This document shows positions 38,301 to 51,100 of a stretch of DNA of 64,000 nt, piece after piece. A program made the translations under genes and the position numbers. The stretch lies in assembly GCF_000006565.2 (NCBI RefSeq), contig NC_031477.1:1334043-1398042 (forward strand). The letters run 5' to 3'. Origin of the DNA: Toxoplasma gondii ME49 (lineage: Eukaryota; Apicomplexa; Conoidasida; Eucoccidiorida; Sarcocystidae). Below the pieces are notes generated by a model. It worked only from the letters and a program-made list of their open reading frames with translations. It had not been told where the DNA came from and searched no databases. Positions within the stretch are counted from its first letter, which is position 1; each line of letters starts with the position of its first letter.

Positions 38301-41300
38301 GTTTGTTTTGTTTCAGAGCTACGCGAACAGTGCGTACGTCAGAGACGTCCTTGTTCGACATGTCCCGATGTCTGCGCTGCAACGTCGCCAGAGGAGATTT
38401 TTCTTCGAGACCACGAGAGAATCGATTCCGCCAGTGCTCCCTCCGTCTCCTCTCGCGCGCGCAACAGAGCTTCTCTCTCGCTTCCTCTCTCCAGCCACTG
38501 CTGATTCTCTTGTGCCTCTCCTCGCCGACGCGATCGCCATGGCGCCTCTGCACCCTCGCCGCGGCGAATCTGCACCTGAAGTCCCCGCCGAGGCGCATCC
38601 TCTCCCGGCCTTGTTCTCGCCTTTTTTTGCTTCGTTCCCCTTCAAACAGGCACTGGCGAGTCGCCATTCCTCTCCTCCTTCTTCGTCCCCTTCACCGGCT
38701 CGACGCCTCGTTGAGGGGCGTTCGGAAGTCCCCTCAACTCCCCGAGAGTCGCCTCGCCCACTCAGCTCTTGTCAAGGCCTTTCTTCTTTCCACACCGGCC
38801 GAGGGTGCCGCAGCAGCAGCCGTCTGTGTGCCGAGCTCTCTGGCGCTGCTCAGACGCTTTCTCTCCTCCAGACGCTCGCTGCGTCGCGCCGTCTCGCAAA
38901 GGAGAGAAGGGAGGCATGCACAACTGAAATGGTGGCTAAGGGCGCAGCCTCGCTGCAGGCTCGAGATGGACCTGCGAACTTGCGCGAGAGAAGAGGAGAA
39001 AGTCAGCGAGGAACGCTTCTCCTCACTCTCTGTGCGGCGCTTCCTTCCCTCCTTGGAGAGTCCCTTCGGCCTCCAGTTGCAATCGAAAACGGAGGCTCTC
39101 CTCCTTTGAACGTCCGGAAGAAAGCGGCTGAGATCCTTTCTGGGAGCTCTGTCGCAGACTCGCGCGGCCATGTGGGTGAGAGGCGCGGTGTTGTCGAGGC
39201 CAGCGACAAGGACGAGGACGAAGAAGAACTGAGAAGAACGGCGACGCTTGAGACTGCGTCCCATCAACCGTTCCACTCACTTAGCGAAGCTCCACTGCAT
39301 GCACCTATCGCTTCACTCGCCCTCAGGCGACTGCTTGACCTTTCGCTCTACCGGGGACCCTCTCTCTTCCCTACGTCTTCCCTCTACCCCCGACCTGCCT
39401 CGTCCTTTCCCCCTTCTTATCCTCCTCCTTTTCCGTCTCCTCTTCCTTCTGCTTTCTCGTCTGCTTCGTTCTTGGATTCTGTTTCCTCAGCCACCGCAGC
39501 AGCCCGTCCAGCTGGCGGAAGGTCCCGCGAGGCCTCCGGCGCCTCCTCCGCGAAGGCGGCTGCCATCGCAGAGCGCATGCGTCGATCGCACGACCGTCGG
39601 CGAGCTCAGGAGAGGCGCGCGGCCGAGAGAAGAGGCGAGCGAGGCACAGTGTTTCTCCTGATGCCTCGGCGGGTACCCCGTTCAGTGAGTTTGCCAGACG
39701 CGGTCGGGACGTCATTCGGCGAATGCGAAGAAGAGACTGTCTCCGCCGTCTCCGTCGAGGCTCTTCTGAGCTGCGCAGCGTGGTTGTGTCGTCTCGACTC
39801 CTCCTTCGCTTCTCAATTTACTCTTCATGCCCTGCAGGGTCTCTACGAAGCCGCCCTCGATTCCGCGTCTCCGTCCAACTCTACGTCTGCTTCGTTCTCC
39901 TCTTCTTCTCTTCGTCCTCCTTCGGCTTGTTCTTCGGCTTCTCCTCCTGCGTTGGTGGACAACTTCGAAACGAGCGTCGGAGGTGCACTGGCGGTCTGCG
40001 GAGGTGATCCGTCTTGCTGCAACGACGCCCTCGTCGCTCTGCTTCTCCAGATCGCATGCAGCTTTCGACCGCAGGCGATCCGTCGCTGTCTAGCGCCCTC
40101 GATGGTCTTCGCGGCGACGGTCGCCGCATGCACTCGACCGGGCAATTGGCGAAAGACCGAGCTGCGGAGCTGTGCCCTTCGTTTGCTGACTCGTGGCGTC
40201 TCCTGCGCTCTCGACGCCTGGCGCGTAGCTGCGCACCGGGCTCTCCAGGCTGTCTCTAACGCCGGCAGGGAACAGCGAAGATCGCCCCCGCTGTGCCGAC
40301 AGGCGAAGGAAGGCGCCGCTGGAGACGCGCGTTTGACCCATTTGGATGACTGGGAAGTCCACCTCGACAGCCGTCAAGAGAGCGCGCGACAGCTCGTCTC
40401 TGCACAGGCTGACCTCCAAATCCGGCGTCTCGCACAACCGCTGATCCTCGCCTTGCGGCTCTCTCGACACCTGGCGGACGACCCAGGGACGGACAACGCT
40501 TGGGTGTACGTACACCTGGCGCAGGCGCAGCTCCGCTTTCTCCTCGACGCAGGCGTCTTTCGGCATCCGTGGGGAAAGATGCTCGAGCTGATTGCGGCGG
40601 GGAGAGTCGAGGAAGGTGCGCGCCTGATGCGAAGCCTCTACGCAGGGCCAGAGCGGCGGTCGTTTGCATGCGAAATCCCGCGAGACGCGGGAGACGAGGC
40701 AAGAGAAGGTGCGGGCCTGGGAGACAGAGTTCGCAAAGACGCGGATGATGAGCGCGTCTTCCGCCTGTTGTCTGAAGGCCTGAAAGAAGGCGAAGGATGG
40801 CAGCACCCGGATGCAGACAAAGAAACGGAAGAAGACGAACAAGGGTGGCTCCTCACGGAACTGCATGTGACGGCGCTTCAGCGGCTAGCAAGGCGAGTCG
40901 ATGAGAATTGCGGGAGGAGAAAACGCAACTGGCAGCGAAGGTCGGGGGAAATCAGTGAAAATGCGGAAAGACCAAAGACCCATACGAGGCCCCAACTTGT
41001 CCCGGCTGAGGTGTACATTCACCGGACGAGGTATCGAGGAGGGCATGGGTGTTGAGCGCTGAGAGCGGTGACAGCCTCCAGAGGTTGCGAACCATTTTTT
41101 CTGGCGGATATTGGTCGTAGCGAAGCGAGACGCCCTTGACTTTCGTCACTTGAAAGAATGCGTTGCTTGCACCGATGATGAGAGAAAAGAGAAGAAAGTT
41201 CACGACAGTTTCAATCTTGACTCTAATCTCGAATGCCACCCGGCGTCGCCTCCTCATCGTTCTGCTTCTCGCTTCTCCTTCGCTCCAGGCTGACTCACAG

Positions 41301-44300
41301 CCGGCTCGTTCGGTTGTTCTCGGATTTCCTTTCGCGCTTTTCAAATCCGTTTCTCTCCTGTCGCTGCTTCGTTGCTCCTTCCTCCATCGTCTCTTCATCG
41401 TGTGCATGTTTTTTCTTTCCGCGCGCGCGCAGATGGGACGATATCTTCGACTTGTACACCTCGAAGGCTGTATCCACGTTGCAGGGTCGGAGCGGAGACC
41501 TGGAGAGTCCGGCCGTCTCTGCGTCGCCTCGCGCGTCTGCTTCTTCTCCTGCGCGGCGCGGCAGTCTCGAGACCGACGGCTGGTCGGCGCGAAAGATCCA
41601 GACCAGACGCGAGCGGGAGGAAGACATCTCTACTCCGTTTCCGTCGCTTTCTCCACAGGGGGCTGTGCATCTCCTTCAAGTCGCCGACGGAGCTCCGGTG
41701 CGAGCTGCGCTCTTCCTCTCTCTGTTGCAGAGCCGGGGAGAGGCCTCGCGTTGCCTCGACGATCTCTCCAGGTGAGAGGAAGGCTGAAAAGAAAAGGCAG
41801 AGTCCGGAGCAAGGACAGCAGAAGAAAAGCGTTCAAGAAAGAACGCGAGATGAGAGAGAGGGCGGGAAACGCGCTTCCACGCGGCGATCACTGTCATGCC
41901 AGCAAGTGGAGGAAGAAAAAGGAGACAGCAAGAGGGAAAGCAGATAAAGTCACCGACAGACAGAAGGGAGAGACGATCGAGAAGACCAAGCCGTCTGTAG
42001 AGAGGTGATCTGACAACGGGCGCCGAACCAGAACAGTTCTTAACGCCGGTGTGTCTCCGCGGAGGACGCGGCAACGTCTTTGTGTATCAGTGTGTGTGGG
42101 GAGTTGATGGTTCGGAAGTCGCGTTCTCAGGAGCCTACGAGATTTCCTAGCTCTTCGGACCGTTGAAGAAATCGTCAGAGTGATGATCCTTGGGCATGTT
42201 GGACGTCTTCATTTAGGCAAGAAAGTAGAACTCGAGGTGGGCGATTTCAGAACCAGATCCAGAAAGATCTCGTTTTTTCCTTTTCTCCCTTCGCGTCTCT
42301 CCCTCATGTGTACATTCACTTGACGCAGTCGCTCTCGCTCCTCTGTGTCACCCTTTTTCAGTCTCCTCTTGACCATGCCCGAGGAGCCCGCAGACACACT
42401 GTCTTCTCCCGCGTTCGTCGGCTTCGACTTCTATCCTTCCTTGGCCAGCCTTTCTCTTCTTCAATCGCCTCGTCTTCTTCTTCTCTTGGCGTTTCACCTT
42501 CTCCACCGGCGGTCCGAGATTCCTCCGGCCTGTCGTCTGTGTCTCTCTGAGGTGCTTCCCTCTTCCCTTCTGTCTCGCCTCGCCGACAGTCTCCCAGTCT
42601 CTTCTTCGTCATCTGTCTCCTCGGCCTTTTTCGGCTTTCTTCGCTTGTGGCGCGTCACCGAGGAGACGCCTCTCGCGTTGGCCTCGATTGCGAACTCGCC
42701 GTTTCCTTCGCCTGGAGGTTTCTCCCTGACTGAGAGAACACAGTTCGGTTCTCCACGCGTCCCTGCAGCTGCCCTTCCTCCCCTCGCCCACTGTCTCTCC
42801 AGCATCTTCTCCCTCGACCCAAAGTCTTCGATGCCAGTGCGGCCTTCGCCGTTGTCGCGACTTCTTTCTCTCCCGTTGAGGCCGGGGCCGAAGGCCGAGG
42901 AGAATTCTCTCGCAGATCTGTACGACAGCGCGTTGCGCGTCTTCGCGACTCTCGAGGCGATTCGCACCTGGGAGAGAGCCTGGGAGAGGGAGCTCAGGTG
43001 TACAGACACCCGAGGCGTTGGAAGGTCAAAACGGGAGGGGGTAGACAAGAGAGGCGAGAGACACTCTCGCTCAGCTACGAGGGAGCCGCGAGGCGCGGGA
43101 GAGTCACCGGAAAGGAAACGAGACTTGAAAGAGAGAGGCGCAGCTTGCTGTGAACAGACCTTTGCTCTGCTTTCTTCGTGTACGACCTTCCTCACAGCAT
43201 GCGCAGCGACGGCGACGGCGCGGCGACTCGCGTGGGGAGGCTTTCCGGAGGCCAGCAGCGCAGTGATGAAAGTCAGCCTGGAGAAGGAGAGAGAGAGACA
43301 GAGAACGATTCGCAGTGCGATTTCCAAAGGAGACGCAGAGCCGCAGCGGACAGCGGACGACTCTGCCAACCTCCTCCTCGCGTCGTCTTGCTGGCATGAT
43401 CCGGACGCCTTTGAGACGATCATTGAGATGAAGCTGCAGGAAGTGGAGGCGACGAGAGACCTTCGGAAGACGGAGCATATTGTTCGCCTCTGTCGCACAG
43501 AGCTCGACCGCGACCGGCCGAGCGAAGGCGAGGGAGACGCAAGGAACGTTCTGAGTTTTCTTCTCCCAACTTCACAGCGAGAGGCCTGGGAAGCTGAACG
43601 AAAGATTCGCATCCACAGGCTGCTGGTGCGTTCCAGAGAACTCGCCTTTTCGTTCGAAGCAAGCGCGCGGGTCTGCCGCAGCCAGGGGGACGCGGAACCG
43701 AGAGCCGCCTGCCGCCTCCCTTCGTCTGTCTGGACATCGTGCTGGCAGGAATCACTGAGCTTCCTGCAGAGAGTCAGGACCGCTGCAGGCGCAGAAGGCG
43801 GAGGAGCGGGCAAGAGACGAACGAAGGAATCCGAGAAAAGAGAGGGAGAAAACAACGAGCTGCGGACAGAGACAGAGGAGGGCCGAGTGGTGAGGCAGAA
43901 GCGAAAATGCGATCAAGAGAGACGAGGGCGCGACGCCGAAAGACGAGGCATGACGTTGAGTGACGCGGCTTCAGACTTGAAGAGTATCGACGGACAGAGA
44001 AACAACGAAGACGGATGCGCTGAAGGTCTCTGCTTCTCGGACTGGGGGTTGCAGAGCAACTCCCTCATTCAGTTGGAAAAGGTGCAGGCAGCCTACTGGG
44101 AGGTCGCTCGCGTAGCTCAAGTTCTCCTCACCTGGCGCCAGAGAGACGCGGACGATCGAGAAAGAAACGAGCTTCGGCAACTCGCCGAACAGCGACACAG
44201 GGAAAACGAAGGAATCGGAACTCAAAGATCCCCCAGCGAAAGCGACACCCCACAGGACGATGCAGATCTTTGGAGACATGTGGAAGAGGACTTTTGCTTT

Positions 44301-46462
44301 GCGATTCTCCAGCTTTTACAGGAAGACGAGTCCACCTCCCGCTTTGCTCGCAAGGCCCAGAGTGCACTTCCAGCTGTTCTGCTCCTCCTTGCGCGAGCCT
44401 CGCAGCCAGTCGCCTCGCCTCTGTCTCCTCGATTCTCTCGGTCGCCGCCGGCGCGTCTCTCTCGCGGATCTTCACAAGCTCGCGGGCAGCGAGAAGCGAA
44501 ACGAAGGCGCACAGAGTCCGGCGCAGACAGCCGAGAGAACGACGGCGCCCAGGCGGAAGAAGAAAGACAACCAAAAGAAACTGGCAATGGTGCAAGAGAG
44601 AGAGAAGCGAGAGGAGAACCAGAAGCAGAAGGAGAGACAGGAGAGCGAGTTCAAGGGGGAGACGAAGGCCGAGGACGAGAGAACAAAGAAGGAGAAGAGC
44701 GAGAAGAGAGAGGAGAGACTGAGGCGAAATTCGAGAGCGGACCAGAGGGGGACTCGGAGATGGAGAAGACTCGAGAGAGACATGTGAACAGATTTTTCTC
44801 CACATGTCGCCGTTTGCTTTCGCGAATCCCCTGCCGCAAGCTTCTTGATGTTCTGGAGCCTGCCCTCGCTTTCCTCGCAACGGACCAAAATGGACTTTTC
44901 AGAGAGTGTCTCTTTCCCGTCCTGAGGAAAGCTGCATGCGACTTTCCCCAAGCCGTCGTGTATCCCTTGATGGTAAGTCCGAGGTTGTGGAAGGACCCGT
45001 GACCGAATATAAGCTGCCCTGCAGAGACGGTCGAGAGAGAGATGAATTTGTTGTCTTTCCTCTTCTCTTCTGTCTTCACTTGCCAATCCTGCCGTTCTTT
45101 CGTTTGCCCCACAAGGAACGCATTTGCGCGCGCTTCGTTTCTCCCCGCAGGTCGCTGTCGAGGCTCAGGAACTTCGCTTCAGAGCTTCTTTCTCGTCTTC
45201 TTCTCATCTGTCGGCTGCTGCTTCGTCCTCCGCTTCTTCATCGGGTGCATACCTTTCGCTTCGGAATAACGAGCTGCGGAAGGGTGCCTTTTGCTTGTCT
45301 CTTCTTCTCTCGGAGGCGACGACGCGCGCTCCTCTAGCGTCGCCGTTTGCTGCAGCAGTTGAGCTCCTTCAGCAACCTGGGAGGCGGGCCGAGAAGCGGC
45401 TTCTGCTCCCCCTGTTTTCTCTCCTCGAACGCGAGGTCACCCGCGCAAGGCGAGGCTGCGCTCAGACTCATGCGGATGCAGAAGACGAAAGAGAAGAGGA
45501 AAGAGACGAGGAAAGAGGAGAGGAAAGAGAAGAGGAAAGAGACGAGGAAAGAGAAGAGGAAAGAGGAGAGGAAGCAGGTGAAGCAATGGAGAGAAGGGAG
45601 AAACGACGGGAGAAGAAGAAGGTCAGACGGCGCGCCCGCTATGACGAGGAATTCCTGGCAAAAGCGGTGGGTGACCGGGGAGACAAGAGCGAAGCGTTGA
45701 GAAGAAAGGAACCCTTGAACTTCAAACTTCGGTGGAAAAAAAACGGAGACAAAAACGGATTGCGTTTCCCCTGTGCCTTCTTCACTCAACTCCCCCCACC
45801 TGTGTGCGGTGTCCCCGGATCTCCTTTTTCTCAGTGTCTCGTCTTTCTGTTTTTCGGGGAGTCTTTGAAGTTTTCAGCTCGTGTATTTCTCTTCCAGGTC
45901 CGCTCTTTCCTTCGTCGCCATGTCCGCTGTGTCGGGTCTTACGTTTTCTGTCTCTCACTTCGTCTCTCGGTTCTCCCTTCTCCTGCTTTGCCTCGATTCT
46001 TCGTCCCCGTCCCCAGTGCCTTTCCGAGTTCTTGAAACGGATGCTCTCTTGTTCTCGTTACTCCCTGCTTCTGCATCTGGTGAGACCGGGGTGTCACCGT
46101 GGTATCCTTGTTTCAATTTCGCCTTCTTCTTCCTCTTCTTCTCCTCTTTGCAGATGGCCTCGGAACGAAGTGCCTCTCCGACGGCGGTCTCAGAGCTTCG
46201 CAGGCTCTGGAGACAGGCGACGGACGAGGCAATTCTCTTCGAGCGACACCTAGTCCTCGGCGACCGCGTCGGAACTCTCCACTCACTCTTTGCCCGAAAA
46301 ATGAAAAATGTGAGACCGGCAGCCTCGAACAGAGGCGCAAATGTGAAGCGGGCTCCGCATGCATTAAAAAATCTGCCTGGAATGCCTGTTCGTATCTGAA
46401 CGCTTGGAGCTAATGCGCACAGCGATGCATGCACATGCATCCATATAATCTGATGTGGATGC

Positions 46463-46498
<36 letters not shown>

Positions 46499-48074
46499 GT
46501 ACAACTACAAACTCATACAGATAGACATGCATGAAATTACGCACACATGCATATACATATATACATATATGTATATATATGTATATATATATATATATAT
46601 ATATACATACATAGGAGCTGAAGGCAGTGGAGTTTCCACATTCGTAGTATGGCAAGTGGCGACGCCCTTTCCTTACGCTCCTCGCATTCGCTGAATTAGA
46701 TGGTGCATTGTGTGACGCTTGTTGCTTCCTGGGTGTTCCTCAGGCGATTCTGCGCCTCCTCGACTGTCCTCATCAGGACGCTTCTCACTCCACCTCCGCT
46801 TCCTTTTCTTCATCCTCTTCCTTGGCACTCTCATCAGCAGCCCGGTTCTCTGCAGACGCGTTTTTTGAGTTTTCAATTGCACAGCTGTCGCGCTTTTCCC
46901 TCGCGCAGCTCCTTCGCTTCTTTGTGCGTTTGCAGGAGGCAGTGGACGACGCGCAGGCTGCCGTTGCGTCTCTGCTTTCAAGAGGCGAACGTCGCGCAGA
47001 CGCTGGGAGTTCAGAGACGCTCCGCGACCTCTGCACCTGGCTAGAAGAGTACGTCGGTCCGCGAGAGAAGATCGCTCGCAGCCCCCCGATTGGGTTCCGT
47101 TCGCTCCACGTCGCGACAAGTGCATGCGTTGTTCCTCCTTTGTTACCTGTTTCTCATCTCATTTCTCCGCGCGCCGTTTCCGCTTCTCTCTCAGGTTCGA
47201 CGGAACCTGCCTGCCACTATGTGCTCTCTCTTCTTCTGCCTCGGCTTCACCTCTTTCTTCTTCTTCTTCTCCAAGGCTCTCTTCTTCTCGGTTCGCGCTG
47301 GCGGTGCCGAGGCAACATGCATGCGCAGGCGAGCCTCCACTTGAGGAGAATGTCTCCATCATCAGTTTCTTCCCCAACGTGAGGCGCCTGCTGATCGGGA
47401 GGCGAGAGCGACAAAGGAGCTGTGTAGGAAGCTGAACGGAGAGAGTAAAGGTGGAGCGGTGGGGAGACAGGGAAGAAGAGACGCTCATGTGTCAACATCG
47501 AGAACGGGAAGGCGAGGAAAAGAAGAAGGACTAGCATCTGAGTAGTCGTCGCCGCCTGCTGTTCACTGAATGCGCGTACGACATGATAGCCGCACTGCAC
47601 AGAGGGCGCTTCGACCGGAGCCCCGAGGACGTGAGAAAGAAGAAAGAGAGAAGAAAGAGAGAAGAGGAAGAATAGCGGAGGTGATGAGGAACTCGATGCG
47701 TTCGTGACGGTGAAATGCTGACACACAGAGACCGGATCCAGAGGAAGAACAAACAGAAACATGCGTTCGTCTTTCCGTGCTTCAGGTCTTCGTCTTCCCT
47801 TCCAAGCAAAGTCCCTGTCGTCTTTCGCTCCTCGGGAGCAACGGCAAAACGTTTTCTTTTTTGTGCAAAAGTGGAGAAGACTTGAGGATCGACCTCAGAA
47901 TCCAGTCGCTTCTTCGCGCCGTCAAACTCCAGGTAAAGCCAAACAGTCAAAGAAGAGAACACGATCTCCACTCACAAATTCGCGTCGCCAGAAGCACAAA
48001 GCGAAGCCCCTTTGTCTTTGCATGTATTCATGTACATATGTATCTCTGCATTTCTAAATGCATGTATACACATT

Positions 48075-48112
<38 letters not shown>

Positions 48113-51100
48113 TGGCCAGACGGGTGGTGTATTCAGATGTTGTGAATGTGCATGAACATTGAGATGAAGTTTGAGCTTTCGAGAGTTTCACCCTTGCAGC
48201 GCTGCGGAGGTCGAGTGAAAGGGATGCGTCTCTTCCTCAGTCTCTCGCGCTGAAGCAGCTCGACGTCCATACAGTGGAGGGCCGTTGCTTCGTTCTTCGG
48301 TTACTTCCTTTTTGGAGGTTCTCCACCAGTTTTTCTTCGACGGCGTTTGCCGCTCTTTTCACCTTCTGTGGAGTCAACGGCATGGTATGTGAGGGTGTCG
48401 GTGTTGCATTTTTTTCTGTGTGGCGAGGTCGGAACAGGAGCGCCTTTTCCTCTTTTTCCTCCTATTCTTTCCTCTCATTCCCTCTCGGTCTCGACTCGTC
48501 TCTCTGTTTCCGGTGCATCTCCTCGTATCTCGTCTTTGTTTCGTTCCAGCCTCTACTCTCACCGCTTGCACTCGTCCTCAGGGACAGGCGATATCGATTC
48601 CGTTTCATTCGTTTTTCTTCTCCAACGTCTTGCTTCTCTTCTCGACTCAGGCGCTCTCTGCAGACCTCACATCAGACCTCGCTTCCCCTCCCGCAGTGTT
48701 GCCCACATCGCCTGCTTTCCCGCCCTCTCCTTCGTCTCCAGATTCGCTCTCTGCCTCTTCTTCGTTTTCCTTTTCCTCTTTACCCTCTCTTTTCTCCCCG
48801 AGAACAGCCTCGCCGTTTGCGCGTCTCCGCACCTACAGCGTCGTCTGTCTCTCGGTGCAGCACGGTCTGGTTGAGTGGCTCTCTCACACCCGTCCTCTGA
48901 AGCAGGTGATTGAAGGTTTCTCCTCGTCTTTTCTCTCTCGAGAAGAAAGGCAGACGACACAACTGCGGCCGACGCGCTCGCCTCCTTCGCTCGAACGCTC
49001 CGCCGCCGCCCGACGCTTCCGCGCCTTCCTCCGTCTCCTTGCGCGCACTGCTGGAGCAGTCGGAGGTGAAGGCGACAGACGAAACGCAGAGGCCGCCAGC
49101 GCGAACCTGAGGCGAGACGGAGGCGAAATGCGAACGGCAGAGCGAAGCGGTGAACACTGCCCAGAGACAAAAGAACGCACGGAGACGGGGAGAGAGGCTG
49201 AGGCGCTGGAGACGGAAGGAGGAACAGCAACGCGTCACTGCGGTGGAGAGCCGGAACAAGAGGGAGGACGCGAGACAGAAACTACTGTGAGAAGAGAGAA
49301 ATGGAAGCGACCTGGGTCGGAGGAGACACCTCGAGAGACAGCGACGCTTTCAGCGAGCGACGCAGACGTCAAAACGCTCTGCGAGGCGCCGAAACCGACT
49401 GCAGAAACAAAACATGCGAAGGACGCTGCATGCGCCCCTCCGTCCAATCGCGGCAATTCGAAAGACCGCGCACCGTTCGCAAACAGGAAAAGCTCAGAAA
49501 CGTCCTTGGACGCCGCGCCGATCGCCCAACTCTGGGCTGAGGTGTACAGACAGCCGGCCTCGGTCATCGAGGCGGTCTTTCTCGACTGCGTCCGACTCGC
49601 CGACGGAGCTGCGCCTGGGTATCGAGACAGCTGGGAGCCGCACCCGGTCGCGTCTGCGGTAGAGGCGAGTTTCTGCAGACTCGTTCCGCCGATACAAGCG
49701 CTGACGTCGTGTCTCGCTGAGCTCGCAGAATCGGCTTCCAAGTTTTTTATTCTTCGCCGAATATTCGCTACGAGCCTCGCAGCCGGAAGCGCCGCGGGAT
49801 ACGTCCTCGGTGTCGGCGATCGTCATCTGGAAAACTGGCTCCTGGACTTTAGCCGTGGAGAAGTGAGGCAACAGAGAGAACGAACAGAGGAGCTCAAGGA
49901 GTCCTTGACGCGGTGAAGACCAGGGAGAGGCTGAGGGAGGGAGGAATCATGAGGGAGGTCGATAGAGGAAGAGAGAGGAAGAGAGAGAGGAAGAGAGAGG
50001 GGAAGAGAGAGGATGAGGACGAGGAAAACGGTGGAGACGACGGAGAGACGCAGCACTGAGCGTCCGTCGTTCTCATGGCTCTCTGCGTGGGATACCTTGT
50101 CGCTCACATTTGCGTTTCTTCTTCTTCTCATTCACACCTTCCTGCTTGGTTTCTGCAGATTTTAGCCTGCGATGCGTCTCACTTTGGATGAATTCTGGTC
50201 CGTTTTGCTCGTGCTCGATCTCGCCGAGGGCCTCTGTTCCTTGTATATCAATCGTGGCGTTGCCTTCTCTGTCTTTGTGTCTCGCCGTCTTGATATCCTT
50301 CTCCCTTTTCACAGCAGACTCCTCCGGCTCTCCGTCTCGTCCTTTCTCCCCCTTGTTTGCCTGCAGGTGGTCCAGATAGACTTCGGCTACGCGTTCGACT
50401 CTTCAGTTACGGAGCTTCCAGTTCCCGAACTCGCGCCGTTCCGCCTGTCGCCGGCACTGCTGCATGCAGTTGCGCCGCCGGGGGCCTCCTCGTACGTTTT
50501 CAACTTTCTTTCTTCTCGACCTTCCGGAGACAACGAACAGCCAAGACTCGCCTCGCTCAACGCATGCGTCAAAGGCGCAACCGGTGAGTTCGGCGCAGCT
50601 CTGGTGCAGGCGCTTGCCGAACTCCGACAAGCTCCGTTCGTCCTTGAGGCCCTCGGCGACGTTCTCGTCAGAGATCCCCTTCTCCAGTGGCACCAGGTGA
50701 GACAGAAGCGAAAAAAAGCGAGAAATCCTGTCCGTCTCCATCTCCTTCCTTCGGTTCCCATTCGCGTTTCCAAAGATCTGATGTGAACAAAAAAGCATAC
50801 CGATATGCATATGCATATATATTTATACATATATATCTACATATATATATATATACATACATATATATGCATATGTACATATATATATATATATATATGC
50901 ATCTGCATATCTGTTTGAGCGTATCCATGTTTATGTGAAGGAAGTTTAAAGGACTTAGGAGTGACCCCAGATGGGAGGGTCCACATGTGAGCCACACAGA
51001 GACGAGGTCCCACTCTTAGGTCGAAGGCATACATGCATATATTTATATTTATATTTATATTTATATATATATATATATATGTACACTACATTCAAATATT

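Larger units (their letters stand above)
34234..41771 (+). other. DNA-PKcs-type gene, exons 8-14: middle helical region
   Basis: Exons: 34234-34721, 35000-35200, 35689 to about 35992 (or 36007), 36391-37541, 37783-38068, 38317-41012 (or 41030) and 41433-41771 (residues about 4979-6799). All alternatives keep the frame. The segment is rich in helices such as [19 protein letters not shown] (exon 8) and [18 protein letters not shown] (exon 10), broken by Ser/Ala and Arg/Glu inserts. Long TA islands fill the intron after exon 9. No named domain is recognised beyond helical repeats. Confidence 0.7.
42362..47048 (+). other. DNA-PKcs-type gene, exons 15-18: FAT and FRB-like region
   Basis: Exons: 42362-44972, 45151-45666, 46154-46309 and 46744-47048. 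At the exon 15/16 junction [10 protein letters not shown] leads into [10 protein letters not shown], the conserved 'hPQaliYPl' signature at the end of the FAT domain in PIKKs. Exon 17 ([16 protein letters not shown]) resembles the FRB helix bundle before the kinase. A highly charged acidic/Arg insert at 45484-45590 splits the region. The FAT domain clamps the kinase (family knowledge). Confidence 0.75.
47195..50696 (+). other. DNA-PKcs-type kinase domain (exons 19-23)
   Basis: Exons: 47195-47378, 47786-47932, 48241-48384, 48651-49862 and 50367-50696. Exons 19 and 20 give the N-lobe: [36 protein letters not shown] and [16 protein letters not shown]. The catalytic Lys codon is at 47867-47869. 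Exon 22 has LRTYSVV and [14 protein letters not shown], then a low-complexity insertion, then [17 protein letters not shown] with catalytic Asp at 49818-49820 and Asn at 49833-49835. Exon 23 has QIDFGYAF (DFG Asp 50379-50381) and [10 protein letters not shown]. All catalytic residues are present, so it should be active. Confidence 0.92.

Noticed and set aside
42494..43855. 453-codon minus-strand open frame
   Set aside because: Shadow of DNA-PKcs exon 15; no domain, composition explained by reversed codon use.
45895..46078. Possible extra exon between exons 16 and 17
   Set aside because: It has an acceptor (ctcttccag) and a donor (GTGAGA), but in the phase required by exon 16 it hits a stop. 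Skipping it keeps the frame.
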